Positions 50,542 to 59,313 of a stretch of DNA of 64,000 bases are shown here, in pieces. The notes below the pieces were generated by a model. The model searched no databases. It saw only the letters and a program-made list of their open reading frames with translations, and was not told the DNA's origin. The position numbers and the translations under genes are program-made. This DNA is from a bacterium (lineage in GTDB: Bacteria; SZUA-182; DTGQ01), in NCBI GenBank assembly GCA_040755755.1, contig JBFLZW010000036.1:1-64000 (forward strand), given 5' to 3'. Positions within the stretch are counted from its first letter, which is position 1, and every line of letters begins with the position of its first letter.

Positions 50542-51810
50542 ATGCCAATAGATCTTGAAGAGAATTACGAATGTTCAGCGAATATCAAGGTAATCGGGGT
50601 GGGAGGAGGCGGAAGCAACGCTGTCAACCGGATGATTAACTCCAAAATGCAGGGTGTGGAGTTTTACGTGGTAAATACCGACTTACAGGCACTCAGAAAT
50701 TCTCCGGCGGTAAACCGGCTGCAACTGGGCGCCAGGCTGACCCGGGGATTGGGGGCCGGAGCAAATCCGGAAATCGGCCGCAAGGCTGCCCAGGAGGATG
50801 AGGAAAAGATTCTGGAAGTTGTCCAGGGAGCGGATATGCTTTTTATCACCGCCGGTATGGGAGGCGGCACCGGGACCGGTGCAGCTCCGGTGATTTCCAA
50901 TATTGCCAAAAAGGCCGGTATTCTGACCGTGGCTGTGGTGACCAAGCCTTTTATCTTCGAGGGGAAAAGAAGGATGATGCAGGCCGAAAAAGGGCTTGAG
51001 GAGCTGAAGGCAGCCGTTGACTCTCTGGTCACGATCCCCAATCAGCGGCTTTTGAACATCATCGAACCTCAGACCTCGATGAGGAGTGCCTTCAGCATGG
51101 CGGATGAAATTCTGCACCAGGCAGTGCAGGGAATTTCGGATCTGATTACCAAGCATGGAGAGATTAACCTGGATTTTGCCGATGTTAAGACCATCATGTC
51201 GGAAAAAGGAACCGCTCTGATGGGCACCGGCATTGCCAGAGGAGAAAAGCGGGCTTTAGAGGCGACCAAGAAGGCCATATCGAGTCCTCTGCTGGAGGAT
51301 AACTCTCTCGAAGGTGCCCGTGGGGTTCTCCTGAACATCACCGGCGGAAGCGACCTGACCCTGTGGGAAGTGAACGAGGCATCGTCAGCTATTTCCGAGC
51401 TGGTTCACGAGGATGCCAATATCATTTTCGGTTCCGTGCATGACGAAGGAATGGTGGATGAGGTCCGGGTAACCGTGATCGCCACCGGATTCGACCACCG
51501 GGAAGAGAGCGTGCAGAAACTGGAAAACGTGGTAACGCAGGCAGCCAGGCTGAAGCCGGAAAGCTACAATCCCCGAAACCGGGATGTCCCGACCTACCTG
51601 CGGACCCAGGACAAGGTCCAGGAGAAATTCCAGGAGAAAAGGGCAGGGAAAAGAGAAGGCCTTGAAAGCCTGTCCTCTTCATCGGGTCCTCGTTTTGCCC
51701 GGGGCCGGTCGATAGTCAGTTCGGAGAATCTGGGCCTTCTGGACAATCCGGATAGGGATGAAGACGAGCATCTGAACGTGCCGACTTTCCTCCGGCGTCA
51801 GATTGACTGA
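50542..51810 (+). CDS. ftsZ: Cell division protein FtsZ
   Basis: This 422-residue tubulin-like GTPase forms the Z ring. It has [17 protein letters not shown] at the N-terminus, the tubulin signature [15 protein letters not shown], and NADEI-like [11 protein letters not shown]. The synergy-loop segment is [15 protein letters not shown] linker of about 70 polar residues leads to the conserved C-terminal peptide ([10 protein letters not shown]) that binds FtsA. I chose the ATG at 50542 with AAAGGAGG eight bases upstream over ATGs at 50518 and 50536. Confidence 0.96.
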   Translation: MPIDLEENYECSANIKVIGVGGGGSNAVNRMINSKMQGVEFYVVNTDLQALRNSPAVNRLQLGARLTRGLGAGANPEIGRKAAQEDEEKILEVVQGADMLFITAGMGGGTGTGAAPVISNIAKKAGILTVAVVTKPFIFEGKRRMMQAEKGLEELKAAVDSLVTIPNQRLLNIIEPQTSMRSAFSMADEILHQAVQGISDLITKHGEINLDFADVKTIMSEKGTALMGTGIARGEKRALEATKKAISSPLLEDNSLEGARGVLLNITGGSDLTLWEVNEASSAISELVHEDANIIFGSVHDEGMVDEVRVTVIATGFDHREESVQKLENVVTQAARLKPESYNPRNRDVPTYLRTQDKVQEKFQEKRAGKREGLESLSSSSGPRFARGRSIVSSENLGLLDNPDRDEDEHLNVPTFLRRQID

Positions 51811-51857
51811 GAAGAAAGAAAAATCAACGGATTAAGGGCTAAAAAGGGCAGGTTTTT

Positions 51858-51885
51858 CCGGATCAGGAGTACCGGATCAGGAGTA
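51858..51885 (+). repeat. 14-base tandem direct repeat after ftsZ
   Basis: CCGGATCAGGAGTA occurs twice in direct tandem (51858-51871 and 51872-51885). The AGGAGT part resembles the larger dispersed repeat family. Confidence 0.7.
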
Positions 51886-51898
51886 GATGTGACCTTGA

Positions 51899-52726
51899 AT
51901 GTTTTCGATCGGGTGCTATAATCAGGCAGATCGGGAATCGGTTCTCGACCGTCTGGATCCCTGGACGAAACTGGTCATTCTGTTCGGGTTTTTCGGGGTT
52001 GTGTTTTTCTACCCTTCGCCAGGGATCTTATTGTGTACCGGCATATCCCTCGTGCTTTCGGCCAAAGTAGGAAAGATATCAATCGGTTACCTGATCCACC
52101 GGTTGAAATTCCTGCTCTGGTTTTTCATCTTCGGCAACCTTTTTTACTTCTTCTTCACCCCTGGCCGGATTCTCTACCAGATTCCGGGGCTGGGGCTCAC
52201 CGTGACACAGGAAGGAGTGAGGAAGGGGTTAACCCTGATCGCTCAGCTCTGCCTGATGGCCACTGCCTCCTTCCTGCTCCTTGGGACCACTTCCACGGTC
52301 AAACTGATAAAATGTGTTCAGTGCATCTTTTACCCTCTCTACCGGCTGGGTATTGCAGTCCCTGACATTACCCTGATGATGGTCATGAGCTTGCGGTTTA
52401 TCCCGGTGCTGCTCTCGGAAGGAAAGCGGATCACCCAGATTCAGATGAGCCGGGCAGGATATGCCGGGGAAGAGGGATTGATCGGCTATGCCAAAAACCT
52501 TGTCCCCCTGATCAGCCCCATATTTTTGTCCACTGTCCGCAAAGCCCAGATTCTGGCCCTGGCCATAGAGCAGCGGGGCTATACCGGAGAGGTGAGCAGG
52601 CAGCACTTCTACTTTCCCCGGCTGCACAGACGGGATGTGGCAGCCCTGGTGCTCGCGGGGCTGTTCCTGGCCGGGCTGATTCTCAGGCAGCAGCAGGCAG
52701 GGTACATCGTGCGGCCAGGGTGGTGA
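51899..52726 (+). CDS. EcfT/CbiQ-like transporter membrane protein
   Basis: This 275-residue membrane protein has about five to six helices. The two cytoplasmic Ala/Ser-Arg-Gly coupling motifs of EcfT/CbiQ are present as QMSRAGYAG and EQRGYTG, through which the T subunit contacts its ATPases. It also has the LDRLDPWTKL N-terminus common in the family. No ATPase or substrate-binding (S) gene lies alongside, so it may work with ATPases encoded elsewhere. The ribosome-binding site is weak. Confidence 0.82.
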   Translation: MFSIGCYNQADRESVLDRLDPWTKLVILFGFFGVVFFYPSPGILLCTGISLVLSAKVGKISIGYLIHRLKFLLWFFIFGNLFYFFFTPGRILYQIPGLGLTVTQEGVRKGLTLIAQLCLMATASFLLLGTTSTVKLIKCVQCIFYPLYRLGIAVPDITLMMVMSLRFIPVLLSEGKRITQIQMSRAGYAGEEGLIGYAKNLVPLISPIFLSTVRKAQILALAIEQRGYTGEVSRQHFYFPRLHRRDVAALVLAGLFLAGLILRQQQAGYIVRPGW

Positions 52727-53132
52727 GCACAAGCCACAATCTGAAGATACGTAAATGTCACCCTATGAAATAAATGTCATCTGTGCATATCATTAAAAAA
52801 CAGTGTCTTTCTGCCAGATATGAAAAAAATTTCCTGGTTCCTTCCATCGTGAGTTACTCTAAAACATAACCTGCCCAATTAATATTTAACAAGAACAATA
52901 TATTAGCAATGTATTATATCTGGCCAGTTCGCGGCATCAATCTTGCTTAAAATTTTATTACTCAAACTCCGTAACCTCAAGAGAAATCCCCCCATAGAAG
53001 GACCTTATTCTATGATAAGGAACTTTGCTGCTTTCTGTTACTTTTTATTTATCACCTTATTATTTATCACTTTTTATCTATAACGTTTTTTAACATTTTT
53101 ACTAATTTACGGCCAGAGGGAGGAAAAGGTTC
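52727..53132. other. AT-rich intergenic region upstream of exported-protein genes
   Basis: This 405-base stretch contains no gene I can support. It holds two AAATGTCA direct repeats near 52755-52790, a CCTTAT/ATAAGG hairpin near 53003-53020 and a TTTATTTATCAC duplication near 53045-53080. A GGGAGG ribosome-binding site precedes the next gene. A promoter for the exported-protein operon is likely to be here, but I cannot pick one confidently. Confidence 0.5.
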
Positions 53133-55625
53133 ATGAGAGGAAAATTTACTGTTATTTTTATATCACTCCTGGCAGCTTTCCATCTTATGGGTACTGCTGT
53201 CGTGGGAAAAACTATCAGGGTGGCGAAAAGCGGAGGAGATTACACCACCATCCAGGCGGCCATCAATAACGCCGCATCTGGAGACACCATCGAGGTCGGT
53301 CCGGGGGTATTCACGGAAAACATCGTAATCAACAAAAATGTAATCCTGACCGGTGCAGGGGCAACTACCTGGGTTCCGCAGCCTCCTTCCACCAGTATCG
53401 AGCTGCTCAGACCAGAATTGATTTACAAGTATCCGATAAAGATCGGCTGGCCTGACCCCCCGCCGGAAGTCATAAATCCCGGTCTGCTGGAAATCCCGAA
53501 TATACAGCCGGCATACCAGCCGATTGTCAGGGGGAGAGATGCTGTTTCACTGGCCCTGGCAACTCCGGCCATAACGATAACTTCCCCAGGGCTGATCCTG
53601 CAACCAACATCTACTGTTCAAACTCTCGCCAGGGAGATCGACTATCCCGGCCCGACCGCCAGCCTGACCATTAAGATACCCTCGTATGGATCACTGTATA
53701 CCGGCCCGCAGATCGTCAAGCCCGGATCGATCTTACCCCTGCTGAACGGGAGCGTTATTCAGGGAAAGGGATCGGGGCATGTAGTGACATATAACGGTGT
53801 TTCAGGCGGCCAGATCAGCGGGTTTACCATTACCAACAGCGGCACGGGACATGCCGGTATTATCCTGTACTCCAGTTCCAACGTGACTATTGCCTGCAAT
53901 CGGCTGGTCAATAATAAGGATGGGATCGTGACATCCAATTCCTCTGCCATTATCCGGAATAATGTTTTCGATGAAAATGGCTATGAGGATAATTCGACCT
54001 GCGATTACGGCATCTGCTGCCTCAAGTCAACCCTGTCCATTACCAATAACCTGCTCATCAACCAGGAAGTCGGGATTTATGTGGCCTGGGAGGAATCGGG
54101 CGGCACAGCGATTGTCAATAATACCATCACCGGCAATCGGTATGATGGGGTCTGGTGCTACCGCTCCGCGCCGGTTATCAAGAATAATATCATCACCCAG
54201 AACGGCTATGGCATCTGCGCCATCTATAGCGCCGCTCCGGTCATTTCCTATAATGATGTCTGGGGAAATGGGCAGAACTACAATCAGCAGACCGGCGGGG
54301 TAGCCGCTCCGGGACCAGGAGATATTTCCTCAGATCCTTTGTTTATCAATTCCGATGAGGGTAACTATCACCTGGGTCTTCTCTCCCCCTGCCTCGATGC
54401 GGGTGATCCGAATCCCATTTACAATGATCCGGATGGAAGCAGAAACGATATGGGCCTCTATGGCGGATTCGGAGGCTCGCTGGGAACTCCGGCAGGCGAG
54501 GAAAGCGGCTTTGTTTTTACCGATATCGGCAACATCCCGACCGCTGCGATTCCCCAGGCTCAGTCTGATCCTTCCTGTGGTCTGGCCAAGGTCAGTCAAT
54601 CCCTGGCTGACAAACTGCGGATTCACCAGTGGGTGGATTGCCCCTTTGGCGGCCAGCTCAGGTTCTTCGGCCAGTTCGGCCCGCTGGATACTGTCGATTT
54701 CTACCAGATATTGGCCGCCCGATGGATAAATACCAGCACCGCGCCCGCTGCCGGTGATTACGTACCGCTCAATGATCCGCTGGCCAAGGTGAAGACTACC
54801 CTCGATGGGGGAAAGGTCAAGTACGACGTCGTTACTCTGGGTCCGCTCGAGCGGGGTGGTATATCCTCGCTGTATGAATTGAACAAGGGAGCTTACTGGT
54901 CACAGTCCGATCTTCGCATGATCTGGAACAGCGCTGCCGTGCCGAACGGGAAATACAGCCTGAAGATCCGGGCCTTCAGGTGGAATGCCGCAAAGACTGG
55001 ACTGATCGAGGTCACTCCGGGCTCCCCCGATCCCCAGGCTATCGACCCTACTGACATGGATCACCTGACCATCATCGTCAACAACAGCCAGGTGAAAGCC
55101 GAGATTCACTGGGTTAAGTATGATCATGGCAATCCTAACTACGATCCTGCCACCGATGGCAACATTCCGGAATGTGCCGTCATTCACCTCAATAATGACC
55201 GTGAAAACCTGCGGTTTGTCATTACCGCCTCGCATCCTGAAGGATATCTGGACTATTTCAGCCTGGATTGCCTGTGGGGCAAGAATAAACCGGGCGGGGT
55301 AATCGAGTATGAGACATATGCAACTGCCACCGCCTCATCCCCCCATACCTGGTATGGAGTTACCCAGACGGAATTCTCCCTGCCCGGCGACTGGAGCCAA
55401 TGGCACAATTGCGCCTATCAGTTCCGGCTGTACGCCCGGTCCCGCGCCACCGACGGATATACCTACCTCTATGGAAGGGAGTTCAACGACCATTATACCA
55501 TTGAAATCGGCACCGGTTCTTCTTCCTGTTCTTCTTCGGGAGTCCCCGGTGATATCAACAACGATGGCCGGGTGACGATTGATGAGTTGACCAGGGTCAT
55601 CAACGCCTTTCTGGGCAGGAGATAA
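53133..55625 (+). CDS. Exported right-handed beta-helix protein with C-terminal half dockerin
   Basis: This 830-residue exported protein has a signal peptide (residues 1-25). A pectate-lyase/NosD-like beta-helix starts with TIQAAINNAASGDTIEVGPG, and its repeats resume at about residues 210-400 with many NNxI/IxxN turns. A stretch of about 150 Pro-rich residues interrupts the helix (about 75-210). The C-terminal half (about 450-790) is not recognised. It ends with one Ca-binding dockerin repeat (GDINNDGRVTIDELTRVINAFLG), where normal dockerins have two. It is probably displayed outside the cell and may dock onto the cohesin protein of the next gene. Confidence 0.8.
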   Translation: MRGKFTVIFISLLAAFHLMGTAVVGKTIRVAKSGGDYTTIQAAINNAASGDTIEVGPGVFTENIVINKNVILTGAGATTWVPQPPSTSIELLRPELIYKYPIKIGWPDPPPEVINPGLLEIPNIQPAYQPIVRGRDAVSLALATPAITITSPGLILQPTSTVQTLAREIDYPGPTASLTIKIPSYGSLYTGPQIVKPGSILPLLNGSVIQGKGSGHVVTYNGVSGGQISGFTITNSGTGHAGIILYSSSNVTIACNRLVNNKDGIVTSNSSAIIRNNVFDENGYEDNSTCDYGICCLKSTLSITNNLLINQEVGIYVAWEESGGTAIVNNTITGNRYDGVWCYRSAPVIKNNIITQNGYGICAIYSAAPVISYNDVWGNGQNYNQQTGGVAAPGPGDISSDPLFINSDEGNYHLGLLSPCLDAGDPNPIYNDPDGSRNDMGLYGGFGGSLGTPAGEESGFVFTDIGNIPTAAIPQAQSDPSCGLAKVSQSLADKLRIHQWVDCPFGGQLRFFGQFGPLDTVDFYQILAARWINTSTAPAAGDYVPLNDPLAKVKTTLDGGKVKYDVVTLGPLERGGISSLYELNKGAYWSQSDLRMIWNSAAVPNGKYSLKIRAFRWNAAKTGLIEVTPGSPDPQAIDPTDMDHLTIIVNNSQVKAEIHWVKYDHGNPNYDPATDGNIPECAVIHLNNDRENLRFVITASHPEGYLDYFSLDCLWGKNKPGGVIEYETYATATASSPHTWYGVTQTEFSLPGDWSQWHNCAYQFRLYARSRATDGYTYLYGREFNDHYTIEIGTGSSSCSSSGVPGDINNDGRVTIDELTRVINAFLGRR

Positions 55626-55642
55626 GGAAGGAGAAAAACCGT

Positions 55643-57217
55643 ATGAATAAAAAAATATGTCTTGTTCTGATGATAACGCTGGCAGCCTGCTGCTGGCCGG
55701 GGAGTTATCTCATGTCCGCATCGGCGCAGACAAGAGCGGTGAGCATCAATCTGGCCAATGCTTCCGGGGCTCCCGGCTCCCTTATCACGCTACCAGTGTC
55801 TTTGCAGGCCAATGGAAATCAGGTGGGCGCTTTGTCCGTTGATATCGGCTTTAATTCGCAGATGCTTCTCAATCCCACGGCCAGGCTCAATCCGGCCATT
55901 GCCGAGGGGACTTCGAGTAATAAAACCCTGATCAGCAGCACCCCGTCAACGGGTGTTGTACGGATGGCCGTCATTCCCAACTTTTCCGGCACCAGCGGAG
56001 TGGGCTCGTCAACCGGAACAATTCCGGACGGTCAGGTGGCCACCATTACCTTCTCGCTCGCCGCATCCGCTGCACCAGGGGCGAAATTGACGCTGACCAA
56101 TTCTCCTTCTTCCTCCACACCGGCAGGAGCAGCGTTGTCCACCACCGGCCAGGGCGGTGAGATAACCGTCAGTGCAGGTACGCCGACATGGCAGGAAATT
56201 TGCGATGGGAGGGACAATAACGGCAATGGCCAGATCGATGAGGGCCTGACTCAGACCTGTGCCACTGCCTGTGGCAGGGGCCATGAAGTTTGCCAGAATG
56301 GACGCTGGGTCAACTGCAATGCACCTTTGCCTCAGACCGAAGTCTGCGACGGGAAGGACAATGATTGTGACAACCAGATAGACGAAGGAGTGATGAATAC
56401 CTATTACCCGGACCGCGACGGCGATGGGTACGGTCAGTCCGCCGGAAGCAGGCAGGCCTGCTCTCCTCCTTCCGGCTATGTCGCCAACAGTCTCGACTGC
56501 GACGATGCGGACAGCACTGTCCATCCACGGGCTCCGGAAATCCCCTGCAATGGCAAGGATGATGATTGCCAGGGAGGGGATGATACAGTCCATTGCGAAT
56601 CAATACCGGCAGGCGGCTGCACGGAAGACGATTCAGGAGCCATAGATATCCAGGGAGCTTCGGGAAGGCCGGGAGAGGAAGTTACCATTGCAGTCAGAGT
56701 CAAGTACGCGCCTGGTTCAATCTCCGCCTTTGGCTTCGATGTCCTCTTCGATGAAAGCGTTCTGGAATACTCAGGCTATGCGAGAGGAGACCTGACAACC
56801 TCCTTCGACCTGTTTGAAGTTAATCTGATCGACTCAGGCAGAGTGCGGATAGGCGGCCTGACTGACAGCAGCCTCCCGCAGGGGGCAAACGGGTCTTTGG
56901 TCCTGCTGAAATTTATTGTGATCAGCGATCCGGAAGAGGAATGCTATCCCCTGGAACTGGATGACCTGTTAGATGACGTTGCACACTACTTCTCTGCAAG
57001 CCGGGGATGCTTCTGCATCGGGTTAAGCTGCACCGGTGATCAGAACGGCGATGGGAAAATCACTCCCCAGGATGCCCTGGTAGTCTTCAGGTGCTACCTT
57101 GGAATAGGTGAATGCCCTCCGTGCACTGATGTCGATGGGAACGGGCAGACTACCCCGTCCGATGCGCTGTGCCTGTTCAAGGCATACCTTGGACAGCCTT
57201 CCTGCCTGGATGATTAG
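55643..57217 (+). CDS. Exported cohesin-MopE repeat-cohesin-dockerin protein
   Basis: This 524-residue exported protein has a signal peptide (1-28) and a first cohesin-like domain (about 33-172). A Cys-rich MopE-type region follows (about 184-310) with EICDGRDNNGNGQIDEG, EVCDGKDNDCDNQIDEG and PDRDGDGYG. A second cohesin-like domain spans about 325-440. It ends with two dockerin-type repeats (GDQNGDGKITPQDALVVFRCYLG and DVDGNGQTTPSDALCLFKAYLG). Carrying both partners of the cohesin/dockerin pair suggests self-assembly or scaffold function. It lies 17 bases after the beta-helix gene, in one operon. Confidence 0.82.
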   Translation: MNKKICLVLMITLAACCWPGSYLMSASAQTRAVSINLANASGAPGSLITLPVSLQANGNQVGALSVDIGFNSQMLLNPTARLNPAIAEGTSSNKTLISSTPSTGVVRMAVIPNFSGTSGVGSSTGTIPDGQVATITFSLAASAAPGAKLTLTNSPSSSTPAGAALSTTGQGGEITVSAGTPTWQEICDGRDNNGNGQIDEGLTQTCATACGRGHEVCQNGRWVNCNAPLPQTEVCDGKDNDCDNQIDEGVMNTYYPDRDGDGYGQSAGSRQACSPPSGYVANSLDCDDADSTVHPRAPEIPCNGKDDDCQGGDDTVHCESIPAGGCTEDDSGAIDIQGASGRPGEEVTIAVRVKYAPGSISAFGFDVLFDESVLEYSGYARGDLTTSFDLFEVNLIDSGRVRIGGLTDSSLPQGANGSLVLLKFIVISDPEEECYPLELDDLLDDVAHYFSASRGCFCIGLSCTGDQNGDGKITPQDALVVFRCYLGIGECPPCTDVDGNGQTTPSDALCLFKAYLGQPSCLDD

Positions 57218-57287
57218 ACGTGGGTGGTGAAACTATAAGCCCGGCTGAAGGGGAACACCTTCAGCCGGGCTTTGATGCTTTTGGGGT
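57081..57287 (+). repeat. 207-bp direct repeat, left copy
   Basis: This segment covers the last dockerin repeat of the cohesin gene, its stop codon and its terminator. A copy of the same length with about 12 mismatches lies at 62136-62342. Identity is complete from codon GAT-GAT-TAG through the terminator, and the differences lie in the coding part. Confidence 0.92.
57238..57271 (+). terminator. Rho-independent terminator of the cohesin gene
   Basis: A perfect 14-bp G/C-rich stem (AGCCCGGCTGAAGG and its complement) with a six-base loop is followed by TTGATGCTTTT. It lies 20 bases after the cohesin-dockerin stop codon. Confidence 0.85.
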
Positions 57288-57346
57288 ATCCCGCGTAACG
57301 TCATTGCATTCAGGGTGGAGAAGAGTATTTTTGTGATTAAAATTTA

Positions 57347-57375
57347 TTGTATCGACCGTTGTTATTATATATAAT
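57347..57375 (+). promoter_or_regulatory. Promoter of the KaiC-cassette operon
   Basis: TTGTAT (57347-57352) and TATAAT (57370-57375) are separated by 17 bases in an AT-rich region, about 38 bases upstream of the first cassette gene. The strong terminator upstream isolates this unit. Confidence 0.6.
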
Positions 57376-57412
57376 ATTATTTTTACGGTAAGGTTAGTGG
57401 GAAGGTCTGTCT

Positions 57413-58225
57413 ATGAAACCTATGAAACATACCGATGGCTTATTTAATAATTGTAAAATTACTATAGAAGAATGGCAAAACGAACTGGAAGGTGACAACA
57501 TAGGGAAAAAGATCGTCAAGAACTTCAAAGAAGAGACTAACCTGGACAGGAAGGGATTTTTAAGCTTTTATGCACGGGTCTGTAAAATGTACCCCGATAG
57601 GGCTTCACGAAACTTAAATGCACAAACCATTATAGAATATTGTGCTGACCATAAATATGCAAATCCTTCCCCAAAGCCTCTCACCCTGAGAGGTCCCAAG
57701 ATCGACCCAAGTAATGACGAAAAGCTTTACAGGCTTGAATCAGCTCGCAAGTTTTTCAAACAGTTTACAGAAAAGGGTCATGTGCCCTATAACAGATATA
57801 CGTGGTTTCTCAGTAAGATTAAGGAGAAGCAACTCGATAAGGATGACTTAAAAGGCAAGTTCATTGGCAATGAACGGGGAATTGTATGGTGCACGTGGGA
57901 AAAATCGGCTATAGAGGCAGAAAAGCAGGGGGATACTCTCGATGATCTGCGGGATAGATTAGGGCTTTCTCACCTGAATGGGGGTGAGGAACTAATCCGA
58001 GTGATATATGATTGGAAAGTGATCGACGGGCTGAAAAGTGGACTGAGAGTGCCCACTGTTTTAGATGCCGGCAGTACCCCATATTTCAAACCAGGTGGCT
58101 GGACAATGAGCCTGACGAGGAAGAAGGAGGGGTTGCCGGAGATGGTTCATGAAAAAATTCCGATGGATAGTGTAGATATAGACTATAAAGGCAAGTTGAC
58201 CAAGTCTGCTCCCAGGAGATTTTAA
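57413..58225 (+). CDS. Unknown protein, first gene of the KaiC/solute-binding cassette
   Basis: I do not recognise this 270-residue protein. It is hydrophilic and Lys-rich, has no signal peptide or membrane helix and no obvious nucleotide-binding motif. The N-terminal third looks helical and charged. The middle contains an IVWCTWEKSAIEAEKQGDTL segment, and the C-terminal third holds several conserved-looking Gly/Trp positions (YFKPGGWTMSL). The start has GGAAGG upstream. It is followed one base later by the next gene, so the two are co-translated. The sequence is AT-richer than the flanking genes, which suggests transfer. Confidence 0.7.
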   Translation: MKPMKHTDGLFNNCKITIEEWQNELEGDNIGKKIVKNFKEETNLDRKGFLSFYARVCKMYPDRASRNLNAQTIIEYCADHKYANPSPKPLTLRGPKIDPSNDEKLYRLESARKFFKQFTEKGHVPYNRYTWFLSKIKEKQLDKDDLKGKFIGNERGIVWCTWEKSAIEAEKQGDTLDDLRDRLGLSHLNGGEELIRVIYDWKVIDGLKSGLRVPTVLDAGSTPYFKPGGWTMSLTRKKEGLPEMVHEKIPMDSVDIDYKGKLTKSAPRRF

Positions 58226-58226
58226 G

Positions 58227-59303
58227 ATGGCAGCAAGATCCAAAACCAAGGAAGGAAATGCGGGGAGAATGTCTTCAAGAGGCGAAGTAACATTTACAAA
58301 GCTCGTATCATACACCGATGAGAAGTTGAAAGAGTATTTCCATGATCGGCTGACTGAGAAAGAGCTTAACCCCTCTTTAAATATAAACCACGATGAAGTA
58401 CCGGAGGATTTCCTTATCGGGTTCTATCAAAGTGGGGATGAAACGAGCAAAGCCAGATGTAAAGAAATTGTAAAAGAGCTTTTGCAAGAGCTTTTGATTG
58501 ATGAAATCAATAATAGGAATATTGATAACTGTTACCTTTCGCGCTTACTCTATCTCTGCGATATATTTGTAGTAGAAGAGGCCATGAAAATAGTATTAGC
58601 ATTGGCTCAGGAAGGAAGATTCATTAATCAGCATGGCTGCTATGGAGATATCCATGAACAGCTATTAAAGAACTTAATATTCATGCAAGGCACCAGAACA
58701 GAAGACATCAATCTTTTCTTGACTCCGTTTTGGTTATCATATATCGAGAACCCTTTGTATACCGGTGCTGCCTTTTTTGGCTTATGTAAAAGTAACTGCG
58801 ATAAGGCAATAGAAAAGCTGCCGGTGTTGGTAAAGGCAGCCAGCGAATCGCCTGAAAAGTATGACCTTAAATTTATGCTAGACTTTTTTATCTTTTTTAT
58901 CGATGAGTGTGGTGGGGGAGAGCCAATTTTGCCCAGGATAGGGGAGAGTTTGAGATATGCAAGCCTCGATATTAAAGAGAAAATCCTGGCAATTGTAAAG
59001 GAGCTCAAATACTCTCCACAAGCTATTAAAGAATTTGAAAGAAAAATGGATTGCATTGACCACTTTGTGAATAAGATAATAAAACGCTATAAAGTTAAGA
59101 AAATAGATAAAGATAATAAGATGATTATCAAAAATTCAGGCATTAGACAGGTTGCTTTCAGCTACTGTATTAGTGAACTTACTGATGATGATCCCACGTC
59201 AGAGCAAATATTTTCCCGCCACCGCAGTGAAATTGCGGACCAGTTAAAACAGAACAAAATTACTCTCTCACCAAAGAATGTATGCTCAAGAAGCATTCGA
59301 TAA
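58227..59303 (+). CDS. Unknown helical protein, second gene of the cassette
   Basis: I do not recognise this 358-residue protein. It is predicted mostly alpha-helical, with repeated amphipathic helices (LKNLIFMQG, LPVLVKAASESPEKY, VKELKYSPQAIKEFERK) in a HEAT-like or TPR-like rhythm. Such repeats often form scaffolds. It has no signal peptide. The C-terminus is basic. The start lies one base after the preceding stop codon. The gene ends just before, or within, the start of the giant ATPase gene. AT-rich codon use matches its two partners. Confidence 0.7.
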   Translation: MAARSKTKEGNAGRMSSRGEVTFTKLVSYTDEKLKEYFHDRLTEKELNPSLNINHDEVPEDFLIGFYQSGDETSKARCKEIVKELLQELLIDEINNRNIDNCYLSRLLYLCDIFVVEEAMKIVLALAQEGRFINQHGCYGDIHEQLLKNLIFMQGTRTEDINLFLTPFWLSYIENPLYTGAAFFGLCKSNCDKAIEKLPVLVKAASESPEKYDLKFMLDFFIFFIDECGGGEPILPRIGESLRYASLDIKEKILAIVKELKYSPQAIKEFERKMDCIDHFVNKIIKRYKVKKIDKDNKMIIKNSGIRQVAFSYCISELTDDDPTSEQIFSRHRSEIADQLKQNKITLSPKNVCSRSIR

Positions 59304-59313
59304 GAGTATAAAA

